A stretch of DNA of 64,000 nt, taken from positions 563,746-627,745 of the forward strand of contig NOKP01000025.1 in the NCBI GenBank assembly GCA_002682825.1, read 5' to 3'. The translations under genes and the position numbers were made by a program. Under the pieces are notes generated by a model. That model was not told the origin of the DNA and did no database searches. It saw nothing but the letters and a program-made list of their open reading frames with translations. This document shows positions 12,713 to 25,548 of the stretch, piece after piece. The DNA is from Neonectria sp. B-13 (Eukaryota; Ascomycota; Sordariomycetes; Hypocreales; Nectriaceae). Numbering within the stretch: the stretch's first letter is position 1; every line of letters begins with the position of its first letter.

Positions 12713-13743
12713 CACTGTTGAAACTACTGTTTAAACTACTGTTTCTGCTTATCCGCGATTGCGCTGAATCATGTGTTTCCTTTGCTTAAGCTTAACAGGG
12801 GATAGATCTTTGGATTTTGAACCTAATTATTAACTTTTGCCCCCTCTAGCTTCCTAGAACTCCCTCTGCCAAATCCCTCCATGGTTCTAGGATTCTCTCG
12901 CTTTCTAATGCATTACTCCTTCGGTTGTAGGTTGGTTAGTATAGTATTGCTTATTAGCTGTATAACCTATGAGATATAGTTATTATACTTTAGACTATTA
13001 ATAAACCTCTTCTCTATATCAGTAGTATTATTATTCCTTTCTAGCTTTAAAGCTAGCCCCTTTAGAAAGACCTATTCTATTACAATCTATTAGACTATTG
13101 CTCTATTAGGCTAGATTCTATCTTATAGTAGGATATAATAACTAAAGACTACTAATTAGACTAATTTTTTAGCCTTAAAGTATTAATTAGTTTTAATCTC
13201 TTTTATATCTTATAGATTAGACTTTTAAATTGTAATTTATAGCTTAGAAATAAGGCTTAGATCTACTTAAAATAGGCTATATAGGTTATATAAGAGCCTA
13301 TAGGTATAGCTTAGTAAGGGCTTACTAGGCTATAATGCAATTCAGAAGGAAGCAGTTATCTTATGTAATTGGTTATATGATCTTTGTATTATATAGAAGG
13401 TTGGATGGAATGTAAAAGGCTTGGAAAGTATAGAGCCTTATAGGCTAGGCTTTTATCCCAAGGGATTTTAGCCTTTTCTAAGATCTAGCTTTCTAAGGTC
13501 TAGCTTTTCCAAGATCTAACTTTTCTAAGATCTAGCTTTTCTAAGATCTAGCTTTTCTAGCTAATTAGAGCAATAAAACTTATACCTTAACTTTATAGTA
13601 GAAACTTTTATCTTCTTAAGTTATTATTACCTTAGGCTTAGGTATTAAGCCTATTATACTATTGTTTTTTCTATTTTCCTTTATACTATTTAACCTTTAG
13701 CCCCTTCTCTAGGTATATACTACTAAGAACTATTATATCTAAA
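12713..13743 (+). mobile_element. ~1-kb retroposon-like repeat, copy A
   Basis: Full-length copy, 1,031 bp, starting CACTGTTGAAACTACTG and ending ACTATTATATCTAAA. It is flanked by a 14-bp direct repeat TAGTCTTTAATTAC (12,699-12,712 and 13,744-13,757). It interrupts Gypsy sequence whose uninterrupted form is at about 4,338. It contains a run of a ~16-bp unit (TAAGATCTAGCTTTTC-like) at about 13,485-13,560. No open frame. Its head is less RIP-mutated than that of most other copies. Confidence 0.8.
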
Positions 13744-14254
13744 TAGTCTTTAATTACTTAATTAATATTACTTATACTATTCTTAGGGATTTATTAATTA
13801 TATTTTAAAGGTTAGTCTTTTTATTTAATTAAATAGTAAAGTTTATCTTTAATTTCTTTCTTTTCTTTAATACATTCTAGTTTCTACTTATCTTTCTTAT
13901 CTTCTAGATTAAGTATTAATAGGTCTTTATTAGGGTTTTCTATTCTATAGTACTATAGTTTAAGTAAGCTAATATAGAATATATTATAGAAGTAATTATA
14001 CTTATTAAGTAGGGCTAATTAATAAACTTATTTTCTAATTTTCTTAAGTATTTAAAAGGGCTTAATAAATTAAAAAGCTAATTTCTTTTTCTTTTCTTTA
14101 AGCTTAAGGTTCTTAGTTAAGAGCCCTATTAGGTTCTTTTATTTTAGAGTAAAAGGTATATATTTTTTATTATAGTTTCTTATCTATCTTTCTAATATAT
14201 TTTATTAGTATTTCTTTAATCTCTCTTTAAGGTCTACTAAGTATTATATCTATA

Positions 14255-15582
14255 TTTAGATATAATAGTCCTTAGTAGTATATACCTAGAGAAGAGACTA
14301 AAGGTTAAATAATATAAAAGAAAATAGAAAAAACAATAGTATAATAAGCTTAATACCTAAGCCTAAGGTAATAATAACTTAAGGAGATAAAAGTTTCTAC
14401 TATAAAGTTAAAGTATAAGTTTTACTGCCCTAATTAGCTAGAAAAGCTAGATCTTAGAAAAGCTAGATCTTAGAAAAGTTAGATCTTAGAAAAGCTAGAC
14501 CTTGGAAAAGGCTAAAACCTCTTAGGATAAAAGCCCAGCCTACAAGGCTCTGCGCTTTCTAGGTTACTTACCTTTTTACATTCCATCCAACCTTTTATAC
14601 AACACAAAGACTATACAATCAATCATACAAGATAACTGCCTTCTGAATCGCACTACAGCCTAGTGAGCCCTCACCAAGCTATACCTATAGGCTCTTATAC
14701 AATCTATATGGCCTATTTTAAGTAGATCTAAGCCTTATTTCTAAGCTATAAATTATAGTTTAAAAGTCTAATCTATAAGATATAAAAAAGATTAAAACTA
14801 ATTAATACCTTAAGGCTAAGGAATTAATCTAATTAATAGTCTTTAGTTATTATATCCTACTATAAAATAGAATCTAGCCTAATAGAGTAATAGCCTAGTA
14901 GATTGCAATAGAATAGGTCTTTCTAAAGGGGCTAGCTTTAAAGCTAGAAAGGAATAGTAATACTACCAATATAGAAAAGAGGTTTATTAATAGTCTAAAG
15001 TACAATGACTATATCTCATAGGTTATACAGCTAATAAGCAATACTATAACAACCAACCTATAACCAAAGGAGTAATGACTACATTGGAAAGCAAGAGAAT
15101 CTGGTCATCTCTAACATCGGCCATGAAGCGTGGAGGGATTTGGCAGAGGGAGTTGGAAGCTGGAGGGGGCAAAAGTCAATAATTAGGTTCAAAATCCAAA
15201 GATCTATCCCCCCATTAAGCTTAAGCAAAGGAAATACATAATTTAGTGCAATCGCAGATAAGCAGAAACAGTAGTCCAAACAGTAGTTTCAACAGTGAAC
15301 CCTATGGATTATACAGTTAATAGATAATATTATTCTAATTAACCTATAGCTAAAGGAGTAATGTATTAGAAACTAAGGGAATCCTACTGTAGTTATCTCT
15401 AATATTAGCCATGAAGTATAGAGGGATTTGGTGGAGGGAGTTTGAAGGGGGCAAAAGTCAATAATTAGGTTCAAAATCTAAAGATCTATCCCCCTATTAA
15501 GCTTAAGCAAAGGAAACACATAACTGTTCAGTGCAATTACAGATAGGCAGAAACAGTAGTTCAAACAGTAGTTTCAATAGTA
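14255..15582 (-). mobile_element. Retroposon-like repeat, composite copy B plus partial C
   Basis: On the minus strand, a partial unit (15,298-15,582) is followed by a complete one whose head lies at 15,297 and whose tail is at about 14,255. The whole insert is flanked by the 12-bp repeat ATTATATCTATA (14,243-14,254 and 15,583-15,594), so it sits in the Gypsy element as one insertion event, or C inserted first and B followed. The 16-bp tandem units are at about 14,443-14,515. A 66-codon frame on the minus strand at 15,079-15,279 is part of the repeat and not a gene. Confidence 0.7.
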
Positions 15583-17759
15583 ATTATATCTATATATAGA
15601 CCTTTAATAGTCCCTTTTTCTAAGAACTATCTTTAGATCTTATAGTAAAGTTAATATTATATTTAAATAGTACTATAAATAGTAATATACTTATAGTTAT
15701 ATTAATAATATTATTATAAATATATTATACTAATTAGAATAGAATAATCTAATTAGTTTAATTTAAGTTAATAAAGTATTTAAGATAGTATTTTAGTATT
15801 TAATTTATTCTTTCTATTTACTTATTACTTTATAAGTAAAATACTATAGAAAGTTTATATTTTATTTTAGTTTAATAATATAGTTTTAATTAAAATTACT
15901 CATAAATAAAGAATCTTAATTAGAAATAATACTTATTAAAGATTTATATATTAATTTTATTTCTTTATAAAAAAGCTTAATTAGCTTAATTATAATTATT
16001 ATTATATATATAAAAAAGAATAAGAAAGTCTTAGTAAATTAGTTTATAATTACTAAGATTATATTTATTTCTTATTCTTTCTAAATTATTAAAAGTAAAC
16101 TTATAATAAAGTCTATTAAGATCTTAATCTAAGGTTATAAAGGGATTAATAATAATTAAAGACTTTTATAGAGCTAATACTTTGTTATAATTATTCTTTA
16201 ATATACTATATATAATTATATATAGTCTTTAATATCTATCTTAATATTAACCTAATAGAATTTCTTTTAGATTAAATCTAAGATATAATTAATACTAAAG
16301 TATTCTATTAATAGATTATTATAATAAAGCTTTATAATCTTATACTTTATACTTATTTCCTTTAATATAAAGAATCTATTCTTAAAGTATAATAATCTAT
16401 CTTTTTTAATTAATTAATTATTTAAATCTTAGTTAAGGTATATCTAGAAAACTTAATCTACTTATTAATAAGTCTTTTTATTATTTAATTATAAATATTA
16501 AATTATCTTTAGAAGAGGTTTTAAGATAGTTATATTATATATAACTTCTTTAAGTATTATACTCTATATAATTATTCTAAAGATAGTTTAGATTCTTTTA
16601 ATCTTCTTTTTAGTCTAATAGGCTTAGTCTTTAGGATTAAGGCTCTTTTTAATATTATTTCTCTTTAGGCTAACTAGAATTACTTTAACCTTTAAAGATA
16701 TTTTATTATACTATTTCTTCTAATAAGTAGAAATTAGATTAATCTCTAAAGATATCTTATTATACTTTTATAGTATATAAGTTAGAGTCTTTTAATCCTT
16801 TTAAGGTATTTTACTTAGCTTTTTTCTATCTTTTTAATAGAACTTAATTACTTAAATCTTATTTAATCTTTATACTAAAGATATAAATAGTTTAGTATAA
16901 AGTATTTCTTTAATAATATAGTTTAACTATTTAAATAGTATATTAATAGGATTTTACTTATTTAGCTAATAGTTAATTATAAAGTTATATAATATAAAGT
17001 ATATATATTATTATACTTATTAACTATTTAATTATAAGATCTTTATAAAGATCTATAGGTTCTAATAATTATTAAGTATTTTAACTTATTTTATTATTTC
17101 TTTAATATAGTATTATTAGTATTTAAATGATTCTATAATTATTATTAACTCTTAGTTTAGGGTATTATAATTAAGTTTAAATCCTTTAAACTTTTAAGAC
17201 TAGAATATAATAGGATAATAATAGCCTTCTTTATTAGACTATAATAGGATTCTTATTATTATTACCTTTAAGGTATCTATCTTTAGGTAAGTTTATAACC
17301 TTAGATTAAAATATCTTAATAAGAATATAATCAAGAATATATTAATAAGATAATAAAATATATACTTTTTATACTTAATAAGCTTTATAGACTTAGGCTT
17401 TTATCTTATTTATTACTTTATAGTAGGTTATTTAAAAGGACTATTATATTAAAATATTTATAAATAAATCTTTAATAGAAATTATAAAACCTTAGGAATA
17501 CTTAGATTTTATAATAGGTTTATAGCTTTTTTTATTCTAAGATAGTATAAATATATTCTTAGTCTATTATAATTCTTTCTATAGATAGGATAAATCTAAG
17601 AAAGTTAATATAGTCTTAATAGAATATATATTTTAATAGTTTTATAAATAGTTTAGTCTATTATAGTCTCTTAAGGATTATATAAATATATTCTATATAA
17701 GAGTTTAAGTTTTAGAAAAAATAAGAATATTATTATAATATACTATATAAATAGTATTA

Positions 17760-18760
17760 TACTATTAAAACTACTGTTTAGACTACTATTTCTACCTATC
17801 CACAATTGCACTAAATCACATATTTCCTTTGCTTAAGCTTAACAGGGGAATAGATCTTTGGATTTTAAACCTAATTATTGACTTTTGCCCCCTCCATAGA
17901 ACTCCCTCCACCAAATCCCTCTATGCTTTATAGCCAATATTAGAGATAACTATAATAGGATTCCCTCAGTTTCTAATGCATTACTCCTTTAGCTATAGAT
18001 TAATCAGAATAATATTATCTATTAACTGTATAATCCATAGGATAGAGATAGGATTATATAGCTTCTTAAGGAACTCCTTCTCTATAATAGTAATATTACT
18101 ATTCCTTTCTAGCTTTAGAGCTAGCCTCTCTAGAAAGAGCTATTCTATTGTAATTCATTAAGCTATTACTATATTAAGCTAGATTCTATCTTATAGTAAG
18201 ATATTATAGCTAAAGACTACTAATTAGACTAATTTCTTAAGTCTAAAGCAATTAATTATAGACTATTTTATATGCCTTAAGCTAGACTTTTAAGCTATAA
18301 TTTATAGTATAGAAATAAGGCTTAGATATTCTTTTAATTTAATATATAGGTTATATAAGAGCCTATGTATATAGCTTAGTAAGGGCTTACTAGGCTATAG
18401 TACGATTCAGATAGAAGTAGTCATCTTATGCAATTAGTAGTATGATTGTTATATTATTTAAAAGGTCGGATGGAATGCAAAGAGCCTGGAAAGCATAGAG
18501 CCTTACAGGCTAGGCTTTTATCCTAAGGGGCTTTAGCCTTTTCTAAGGTCTAGCTTTTCCAAGATCTAGCTTTTCCAGCTGATTAGGGCAGCAAAACTTA
18601 CACTTTAACTTTATAGTAGAAACTTTTATCTCCTTGAGTTATTATTGCCTTAGGCTTAGGTATTAAGCCTATTATACTATTGTTTTTTCTATTTTCTTTT
18701 ATACTATTTAACCTTTAGCCTCTTCTCTAAGTATATACTACTAAGGACTATTATATCTAA
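17760..18760 (+). mobile_element. ~1-kb retroposon-like repeat, copy D
   Basis: Exactly 1,001 bp between perfect 13-bp direct repeats ATAAATAGTATTA (17,747-17,759 and 18,761-18,773). The head is TACTATTAAAACTACTG (a RIP form of CACTGTTGAAACTACTG) and the tail is ACTATTATATCTAA. A 61-codon frame at 17,976-18,161 recurs in copy I at 25,756-25,941, but it is not followed by anything gene-like. Confidence 0.82.
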
Positions 18761-18879
18761 ATAAATAGTATTAAGAAGATTATAAAAAGCTTAATATATA
18801 TAATCTTAGAAAGTAATAAGTATATTAATTAGTCTAAATAGTATAATTAAGTATTTAAAATACTTATAATAAGTATAAA

Positions 18880-19301
18880 TATGAGAGCTTATGTGTATAG
18901 CTTGGCAAGGGCTCGCCGGGCTGTAGTGCGATTCGGACGGAAGCAGTCATCTTGTGCGATCGGTGGTATGGTTGTTGTGTTGTTTGGAAGGTCGGATGGA
19001 ATGCGAAGAGCCTTGCAGGCTGGGCTTTTATCCCAAGGGGTTTTAGCCTTTTCCAAGGTCTAGCTTTTCTAAGATCTAGCTTTTCTAAGATCTAGCTTTT
19101 CCAAGATCTAGCTTTTCTAGCTGATTGGGGTAGCAAAACTTATACCTTAACTTTATAGCAGAAACTTTTATCTCCTTGAGTCATTATTGCCTTAGGCTTG
19201 GGTATTAAGCCTATTATACTATTGTTTTTCTATTTTCTTTTATATTGTTTAACCTTTAGCTTCTTCTCTAGGTGTATACTACCAAGGACTATTATATCTA
19301 A
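18880..19301 (+). mobile_element. 5'-truncated retroposon-like repeat, copy E, little RIP
   Basis: It holds only the last 422 bp of the family, yet it is bounded by a perfect 14-bp duplication ATAATAAGTATAAA (18,866-18,879 and 19,302-19,315). Truncation at the head with an intact tail and a full target duplication is what target-primed reverse transcription produces. Its GC content is much higher than that of its neighbours: a short late insertion may be below the length that RIP recognises. The frame at 18,881-19,063 lies inside it and is probably fortuitous. Confidence 0.8.
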
Positions 19302-21538
19302 ATAATAAGTATAAAATACTATTTCTTACTTATTATCTTTTTAAATATAAATATAATAATAAGTATTCTTAATATTAATCTTATTAAAATACTTTACTTT
19401 TTTAATTCTATTTAGGATTTCTAAGACTAAGAGTAAAAAGTAATAATTCTTCTTTATAATTTAGTTTAGATTTTTATAATTTATATAGAATTATAAGGTT
19501 CTATTTAGTTTTAGAATAAATAGTACTAAAGCCTTAATAAAGCTTTTAAAAGGATATATTTAACCTTTTTTAATAGAATTCTTAATATATTTCTAGAGTA
19601 TTTTTAATTCTTTTTAAGATAGAATATAAATAGGTCTAAAAGGTAATTCCTTATTAAATAGTATATTAATACTATAGTTAATTGATTTATCTTATAGTAA
19701 TATATTAGTATTATTTATTAAAAATATATTATTAAAGTCTTATAACTTATAGAGAATAGTACTATTTCCTTTAGGTTTTAGTCTATTATCTTTAGATAGA
19801 ATATAATCCTTTTTTATTCTATTAATTCTTATTACTTAATATATCTATATTATATTTTAGTATAATTAATAAAACTTATAAGATTATATAATCTTAGTCT
19901 TTTTCTAATTGATTTAAAAGAACTATTTAGAATTTAAAGAGTTTAAGAGAATATTTTTATTAATTATAATAATTTATAATAATAATATAAGGTTTCTTAA
20001 TAGTAATAAGTCTCTTTCTATTCTAATATAAATATAAATAAAAATCTATTTCTTTCTTTTAGTATTAATTATAATAATTAGTATATATTAATTATAATAT
20101 AGTTTAAAGTAGGTTTTTCTTATTATTATAAAGTTAAATCTTTTTATATAGGTCTTTTTAAGACTATAATATATAATAAAGACTTTACTAATTATATTAA
20201 ATATTATATATATATTAAGGTTTATTATTACTTTAAAGGTATTTTAACTATATATTTTTAATAATAGTTAATATATTTAGTTTAATTTAAATTTAAGGAG
20301 TTTTAGTATTTATTAGATTAATAATATTTATTAGCTCTTTTTTCCTAATTATTTAATTCTTTATAATTAAGTATTAATCTTTAGTAATTAATAATAGCTT
20401 TTAATAAAGTATTTATTACTTTTATAATAATAATAAATAAAGATTTTACTTTCTTAGTTTTTTAAGTTCTTTTTTCTTAAGGCTTATTTAATAGACTTAC
20501 TAGAAACTCTAGCTTTTTAACTCTATTCTTAGCTATAGCTTTTACTTTAGCCTTATTTTTATTCTTATTCTTAATATAAAGAGGAATTATTAATATTACT
20601 TTTAGTTATTTTAGATAATAGTTTAAAGTATAAGGTTTTTATCTTTCTTTTTATTCTTCTTATTAAGTTCTAATATTAGATTATAAGAAAGACTATCTTA
20701 TTATAAGTCTTTAGTAATTTACTATATAATATTATAAAATTATAAAAGGATTATTAGAGTTTTAAGAAAAAGATAAAAGCTTTTTAAAGTTTATTTTACT
20801 TAAAGAAGTATTTCTTAAATTAATTAAAATAGATATAAAAGTCTTATAATAATTATATTTTTCTTTAATAAGTCTTTATTAATTAGATTATTAAATATAA
20901 TTATCTATTAATTATATTCTTAATAAGATTTAATATTTAGTCCTTAAAGGTTTCTTAACTATTTTAAGTAGCTTTTTATATACTTTACTTTTATTTATTA
21001 AAGTATTATTATTATTTTATCTAGTTCTTAATATTTATTTTATTAAGTATATATAGAATCTTTTTATAATTATATTTCTATTTTTATTTTATACTTTTAA
21101 AGGTATAAGCTAAATTACTTAACTAATTATCCTTTTTATATAAGATTATATAAGCTTTAAGTATATAAATATTTATAATTTTAATATTATTCTTATTATT
21201 AGAGTTATTTTATAATATTTAAGAGTTTTATTAGTATTTCTTAGGTTTATAGTAAGATCTTTCTCTTTTTAGTTTCTTTATAAGTTCTACTTTCTAGTCT
21301 TATAATTCTTTTAATCTTTTAAGTTAAATAATTTAGGTTCTATTAATAGCTTCTTATTGCTCTAAGGTTTTATTTAGGTTACTTAAGGGTATTATTTTAG
21401 ATTCTTTTACTTTAATATCTTTAAGAGTATAAGAAATTCCTTTAATAACTATATCTAGGGATATAGCTATTTTCTAGGACTATAAGGACTTTATAAGTAC
21501 TATCTTTCCTTAGATAATTAATAGAGAAGCTTTAGAAT

Positions 21539-21903
21539 TACAATAAGAATACTTTTAGAATATATAATTAAGTAAAATAGATAGATTAGAAGTAAAGTTA
21601 GTATTCTTATTCATCTATAAGTTAAAGTGTAAGAGTTGGGGTGACGTACCCAACCTTCAATAGACCAATCAGCCGTTAGACCAAAAGATCAACCAATTCA
21701 AGTAAGCTAGCGTTACCCGAATCGCGCCACACAATTGGTTATAAGGCAGAGCGCCGAGCGCTCGGCCCCTGGCCGGCCTCTAACGCATCTCCTTACATAA
21801 AGCTTATTCCTCTATTCTAAAGAGAGGTAGGTATTTAGGTAAGAAGATATAGCTATAATATATAGACTATATAACTAAAGTACTAAAGGCTGATACTATA
21901 ATA
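21539..21903 (-). mobile_element. LTR interrupted by a 170-bp insertion
   Basis: The two outer parts match the 190-bp LTR at 23,631-23,820 and read on the minus strand. Removing the insertion at 21,628-21,797 and its target duplication leaves about 190 bp. Its position upstream of the minus-strand Gypsy remnant makes it the likely 5' LTR of that element, although I could not read a primer-binding site. Confidence 0.6.
21628..21797. mobile_element. 170-bp TG...CA insertion (solo-LTR-like or MITE), not RIP-mutated
   Basis: It begins TGTAAGAGTTGGGGTGACG and ends GCATCTCCTTACA, with short imperfect inverted ends (TGTAAG/CTTACA). It is flanked by the 5-bp repeat TAAAG (21,623-21,627 and 21,798-21,802). 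Empty sites are the intact LTRs at 2385-2574 and 23,631-23,820. TG...CA ends with a 5-bp duplication fit a solo LTR; a very short LTR or a MITE with 5-bp duplication are both possible. GC content is normal, and the hairpin GCCGAGCGCTCGGC lies inside. The insertion is younger than most of the surrounding damage or too short to be targeted. Confidence 0.75.
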
Positions 21904-22139
21904 GGTTATTAGTTTAAAGCTATTTAGAATTAACCTTCTTAGAAAGAAACCTTCTCTTTTAGATTAATAAAGACTAGTTTAAATAGTTATAAAAGACTAA
22001 TTAATCTAATAATAGTATACTATTATATTAAGAAATGTTTACTTATTCTAAATTTACTAATAAGTTTAAGTTATCTATTTAAGCTTAATAATAAGACTAA
22101 TTAAAGATATAAGCCTTCTTTTCTTTAAAAAGAGCTTTT

Positions 22140-22320
22140 CTTAGTATTTAATTATCCTTTAGGAGTATATTAAAGAGATAAATTAAGCTAGATTAGAATA
22201 AGATTAAGTTTAAAACCCCTTTAAATAATAGTTAGTAATAGTTTATAACCTCTTTATATTAAAAGTATATATTATCTAATAGTTAATCTTTATTTAAAGT
22301 AGAAAGCTTTTTAATTAATA
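22140..22320. repeat. RIP-mutated relative of the GC-rich island
   Basis: It aligns base for base with 11,200-11,366 once C-to-T and G-to-A changes are allowed. Upstream similarity to the region before 24,165 extends about 200 bp further than in the arms, so the original repeat was longer than the surviving island. Confidence 0.6.
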
Positions 22321-22347
22321 CTATCTTTTATAATTTAGAATAGTTTA

Positions 22348-23429
22348 TTTAGATATAATAGTTCTTAGTAGTATATACCTAGAGAAGAGACTAAAGATTA
22401 AATAGTATAATAGAAAATAGAACAAATAACTATATAATAGATTTAATATCTAAGCCTAAGGTAATAATAACTTAAGAAGATAAAAGTTTCTATTATAAAG
22501 TTAAAGTATAAGTTTTATTACCTTAATCAACTAGAAAAGCTAGATCTTAGAAAAGCTAGATCTTAGAAAAGCTAGATCTTAGAAAAGCTAGATCTTAGAA
22601 AAGCTAGATCTTGGAAAAGTTAGACCTTAGAAAGCTAGATCTTAGAAAAGGCTAAAATCCCTTAAAATAAAAGCCTAGCCTATAAGGTAATCTTTATACT
22701 TTTTAGGCCCTTTGTATTCTATTTAACCTTTTATATAATACAAAGACTATACAACTAATTATATAAAATAACCTTCTAAATCATACTATAGTCTAATAAG
22801 CTCTTACTAAGCTATACTTATAGGCTCTTATATAATCTATATAGTCTATTTTAAGTAAATCTAAGCCTTATTTTTAAGCTATAAATTATAGTTTAAAAGT
22901 CTAATCTATAAGATATAAAAGAGATTAAAACTAATTAATACTCTAAGGCTAAGGAATTAATCTAATTAGTAGTCTTTAGTTATTATATCCTATTATAAGA
23001 TAGAATCTAGCCTAATAGAATAATAATCTAGTAGATTATAATAGAATAGGTCTTTCTAGAAGGGCTAGCTTTAAAGCTAGAAAGGAATAGTAATACTATT
23101 AATATAGAAAAGAGGTTTATTAATAGTCTAAAGTATAATAACTATATCTTATAGGTTATATAGCTAATAAGTAATACTATACTAATTAACTTATAACTAA
23201 AGGAGTAATACATTAGAAAGTAAGAGAATTCTATTATAGTTATTTCTAATATTAGCTATAAAGTATAGAGGGATTTAATAGAGAGAGTTCTATAAAGGGG
23301 GTAAAAGTTAATAATTCAGTTTAAAATCTAAAGATCTATCCTTCTATTAAGCTTAAGCAAAGGAAATATATAATTTAGTATAATTATAAATAAGTAGAAA
23401 TAGTAGTTTAAATAGTAGTTTTAATAGTG
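22348..23429 (-). mobile_element. Retroposon-like repeat, copy F
   Basis: Tail (RIP form of TTTAGATATAATAGTCC) at 22,348 and head (TTTTAATAGTG) at 23,429, so it reads on the minus strand, about 1.08 kb. The 16-bp tandem array here is the longest in the window, about seven units at 22,535-22,640, which explains the extra length. I could not find a convincing target duplication. Confidence 0.65.
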
Positions 23430-23630
23430 ATATTATATATTATAAATCTTAATATTATAATAAATATCTTTTAATTAACTTATTCATTTAATTATTTATA
23501 TTAATATTTATTTATTAAGGCTATGTTTATAAAAAGAATATAAGCTTATAAGTATACTCTTTATAATTCCCCTATATTTATATTCAAAAAAGAAAAACTA
23601 GTTAAATATTAATACAAAACTTTTCTTTTC

Positions 23631-23820
23631 TATAATAGGAGTACCTTTAGGATATATAGTTAGGTAAGATTAATAGATTAAAAGCAAAGATAGTATTCTT
23701 ATTTATATATAAGCTAAAGCTTACCCTTTAATTCTAAAGTAAGGTAGGCATTTAGGTAAGAAGATATAGCTATAATATATAGGCTATATAACTAAAGTAC
23801 TAAAGGCTAGTACTATAACA
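23631..23820 (-). mobile_element. 190-bp LTR, uninterrupted
   Basis: On the minus strand it runs from TGTTATAGTACTAGCC at 23,820 to a RIP-altered end at 23,631. It keeps the TG at its start, so it defines the LTR boundary. It is homologous to 10,056-10,245 and to the split copy at 21,539-21,903. Whether it is a solo LTR or a relic of a second element is unclear. Confidence 0.65.
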
Positions 23821-24164
23821 TTTTCTATTAATAGTTAATAAAAAGTAAATATATCTTATTTATAGTTCTATAGTATAATAGTTATATACTTAGAATCCTT
23901 TTATATAAGTAAAAAGCTATTAGTTTAAACTGAGTTAGAATTAATCTTTTTAGAAAAGAACTTTCCCTCTTAGATTAATAAGAATTAATTTAATTAATTA
24001 TATAATACTATTTTATATAACTATAAAAGACTAATTAGCTTAATAGTAATATATTATTATACTATAAATGTTTATTTATTATTAATTTACTAATAAGTTT
24101 AAATTACCTATTTAGACTTAGTAATAGAACTAATTAAAGTATAAAGTTTTCTTTTTTTAAGGGG

Positions 24165-24335
24165 TTTTCTTAGTATTTAATTGTTCTTTAAGAGTATATT
24201 AAAAAGGTAAATTAAGCTAGATTAAAATAGAATTACGTTTGAAAAGCCTTTAGATAATAGTTAATAATAGTTTAAAATCTTTTTATACTAAGAATATATA
24301 TTATTTAATAATTAACCTTTATATAAAGTATTTTA
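24165..24335. repeat. Second RIP-mutated relative of the GC-rich island
   Basis: Aligned to 11,200-11,366 and to 22,140-22,310. It carries a different set of C-to-T and G-to-A changes from the 22-kb copy, so the two were mutated independently. Confidence 0.6.
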
Positions 24336-24482
24336 TTTATATAGCTTATAATATAATTATTAAACTAAGTTAAAAACGCTAGTTAAACTTTATTAAATCT
24401 AAAAGTAATATAAAGACCTTAATTAAAAATACTTATAATACTATTAATAAAGCTATTTTTATAATAAACTATTATTTAATAT

Positions 24483-24610
24483 TATAGTTCTTAGTAATAT
24501 ATATCTAAAGAAGAAAATAAAAAGAATAATAATATAATAGACTTAATACTTAAGCTTAAAATAATAATAACTTAAGAAGATAAAAGTTTCTATTATAAAG
24601 TTAAAGTATA
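24483..24610 (-). mobile_element. Short fragment of the retroposon-like repeat, copy G
   Basis: It matches the tail end of the ~1-kb repeat (RIP forms of the AGAAGAG and AAACTTTTATCTCC motifs) and stops abruptly where a copy of the palindrome's outer end (1-210) begins at about 24,612. Heavily RIP-mutated. Confidence 0.5.
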
Positions 24611-24611
24611 A

Positions 24612-24818
24612 GTATAAGAGGATAGACTTATATAGCTAACCTTAGAGTAAAGCTATTATAGCTATTATATCTAGGGGCCTAGCTCTATAAGGACTATATA
24701 GAGTTTTTAGTAAGCAATCTCTAACTGCTTGCTAAGTTAAAGTCTTACAATATACTAATACCTACCCTTTAAGCCTAATATCTCACCCTAGTTAAACCAA
24801 CTCTTATAATAAGTTTTA
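24612..24818. repeat. Extra copy of the outer end of the inverted-repeat arm
   Basis: This matches 12,420-12,629 (and so the complement of 1-210), including the stem TTAGTAAGCAAT...GCTTGCTAA. It is less damaged than the arms, for example keeping CTTGCTAAG. The arm end is therefore part of a dispersed repeat and not unique sequence. Confidence 0.6.
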
Positions 24819-25136
24819 TTATCTTAATTAGCTAGAAAAGCTAAATCTTAAAAAGTTAAATCTTAGAAAAGCTAAATCTTAGCAAAGGTTAAAATCCCTT
24901 AGAATAAAAGCTTAATATAATAGTTAGATTTAACTTAAAGGTCTAAAGTAGGTTTAAAGTATATAATTTAATAATTAAATAGATTAGAATATTATAATAA
25001 GTAATATATATTATAATAATAATATATAAAGATATATTATTATAAAACTAAGTATTAAGTAAATTAAAGTATTAATAGTTAAAAAGCTTAAAGCTCTTAT
25101 TTAATATATTAAATAAATAAATATATATTTAAATAT

Positions 25137-25470
25137 AATAGTTCTTAGTAATATATACCTAGAGAAGGAGCTAAAGGTTAAATAGTATAAAAGAAAATAG
25201 AAAAAACAATAGTATAATAGGCTTAATGCTTAAGCTTAAGGTAATAATAACTTAAGAAAATAAAAGTTTCTACTATAAAGTTAAAGTATAAGTTTTACTA
25301 CTTTAATTAGCTAGAAAAGCTAGATCTTAGAAAAGCTAGATCTTAGAATAGTTAGATCTTAGAAAAGGCTAAAATCTCTTAGAATAAAAGCTTAATTTAT
25401 AAGATAATCTTTATACTTTTTAAATTATCTTTTTATATTCTATTTAACCTTTTATATAATATAATAATTA
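25137..25470 (-). mobile_element. 5'-truncated retroposon-like repeat, copy H
   Basis: Tail at about 25,137 (TTTAAATATAATAGTTCTT) with two or three 16-bp tandem units at 25,313-25,365. It loses similarity at about 25,470, so only the tail third is present. The right limit is approximate. Confidence 0.5.
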
Positions 25471-25548
25471 TATTATTAATTATATTTATAGTAATTTTAG
25501 CCTTAGTTAATATTATCTAATAGATTAAGATAATATAGTAGATAATAT

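Larger units (their letters stand above)
12640..21538 (-). pseudogene. RIP-degraded Ty3/Gypsy chromovirus, minus strand, with nested insertions
   Basis: On the minus strand, a reverse transcriptase start region can be recognised at about 19,565 down to 19,360 (a frame resembling the I-L-F-V-P-K ... Y-K-N-L-N ... L-P-L motifs once RIP stops are read as Gln or Trp). Integrase follows at about 16,260-15,595 and a chromodomain at about 13,900-13,745, each homologous to the arm copies. The gene order RT, integrase, chromodomain is normal for a chromovirus. The element is split by retroposon copies at 12,713, 14,255, 17,760 and 18,880. A likely 5' LTR lies at 21,539-21,903; I found no certain 3' LTR. 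The outer limits are approximate. No frame is open. Confidence 0.7.

Noticed and set aside
13485..13560. CRISPR-like array of 16-bp units
   Set aside because: The units are directly adjacent without spacers and sit inside a transposon of a eukaryote; it is a simple tandem repeat.
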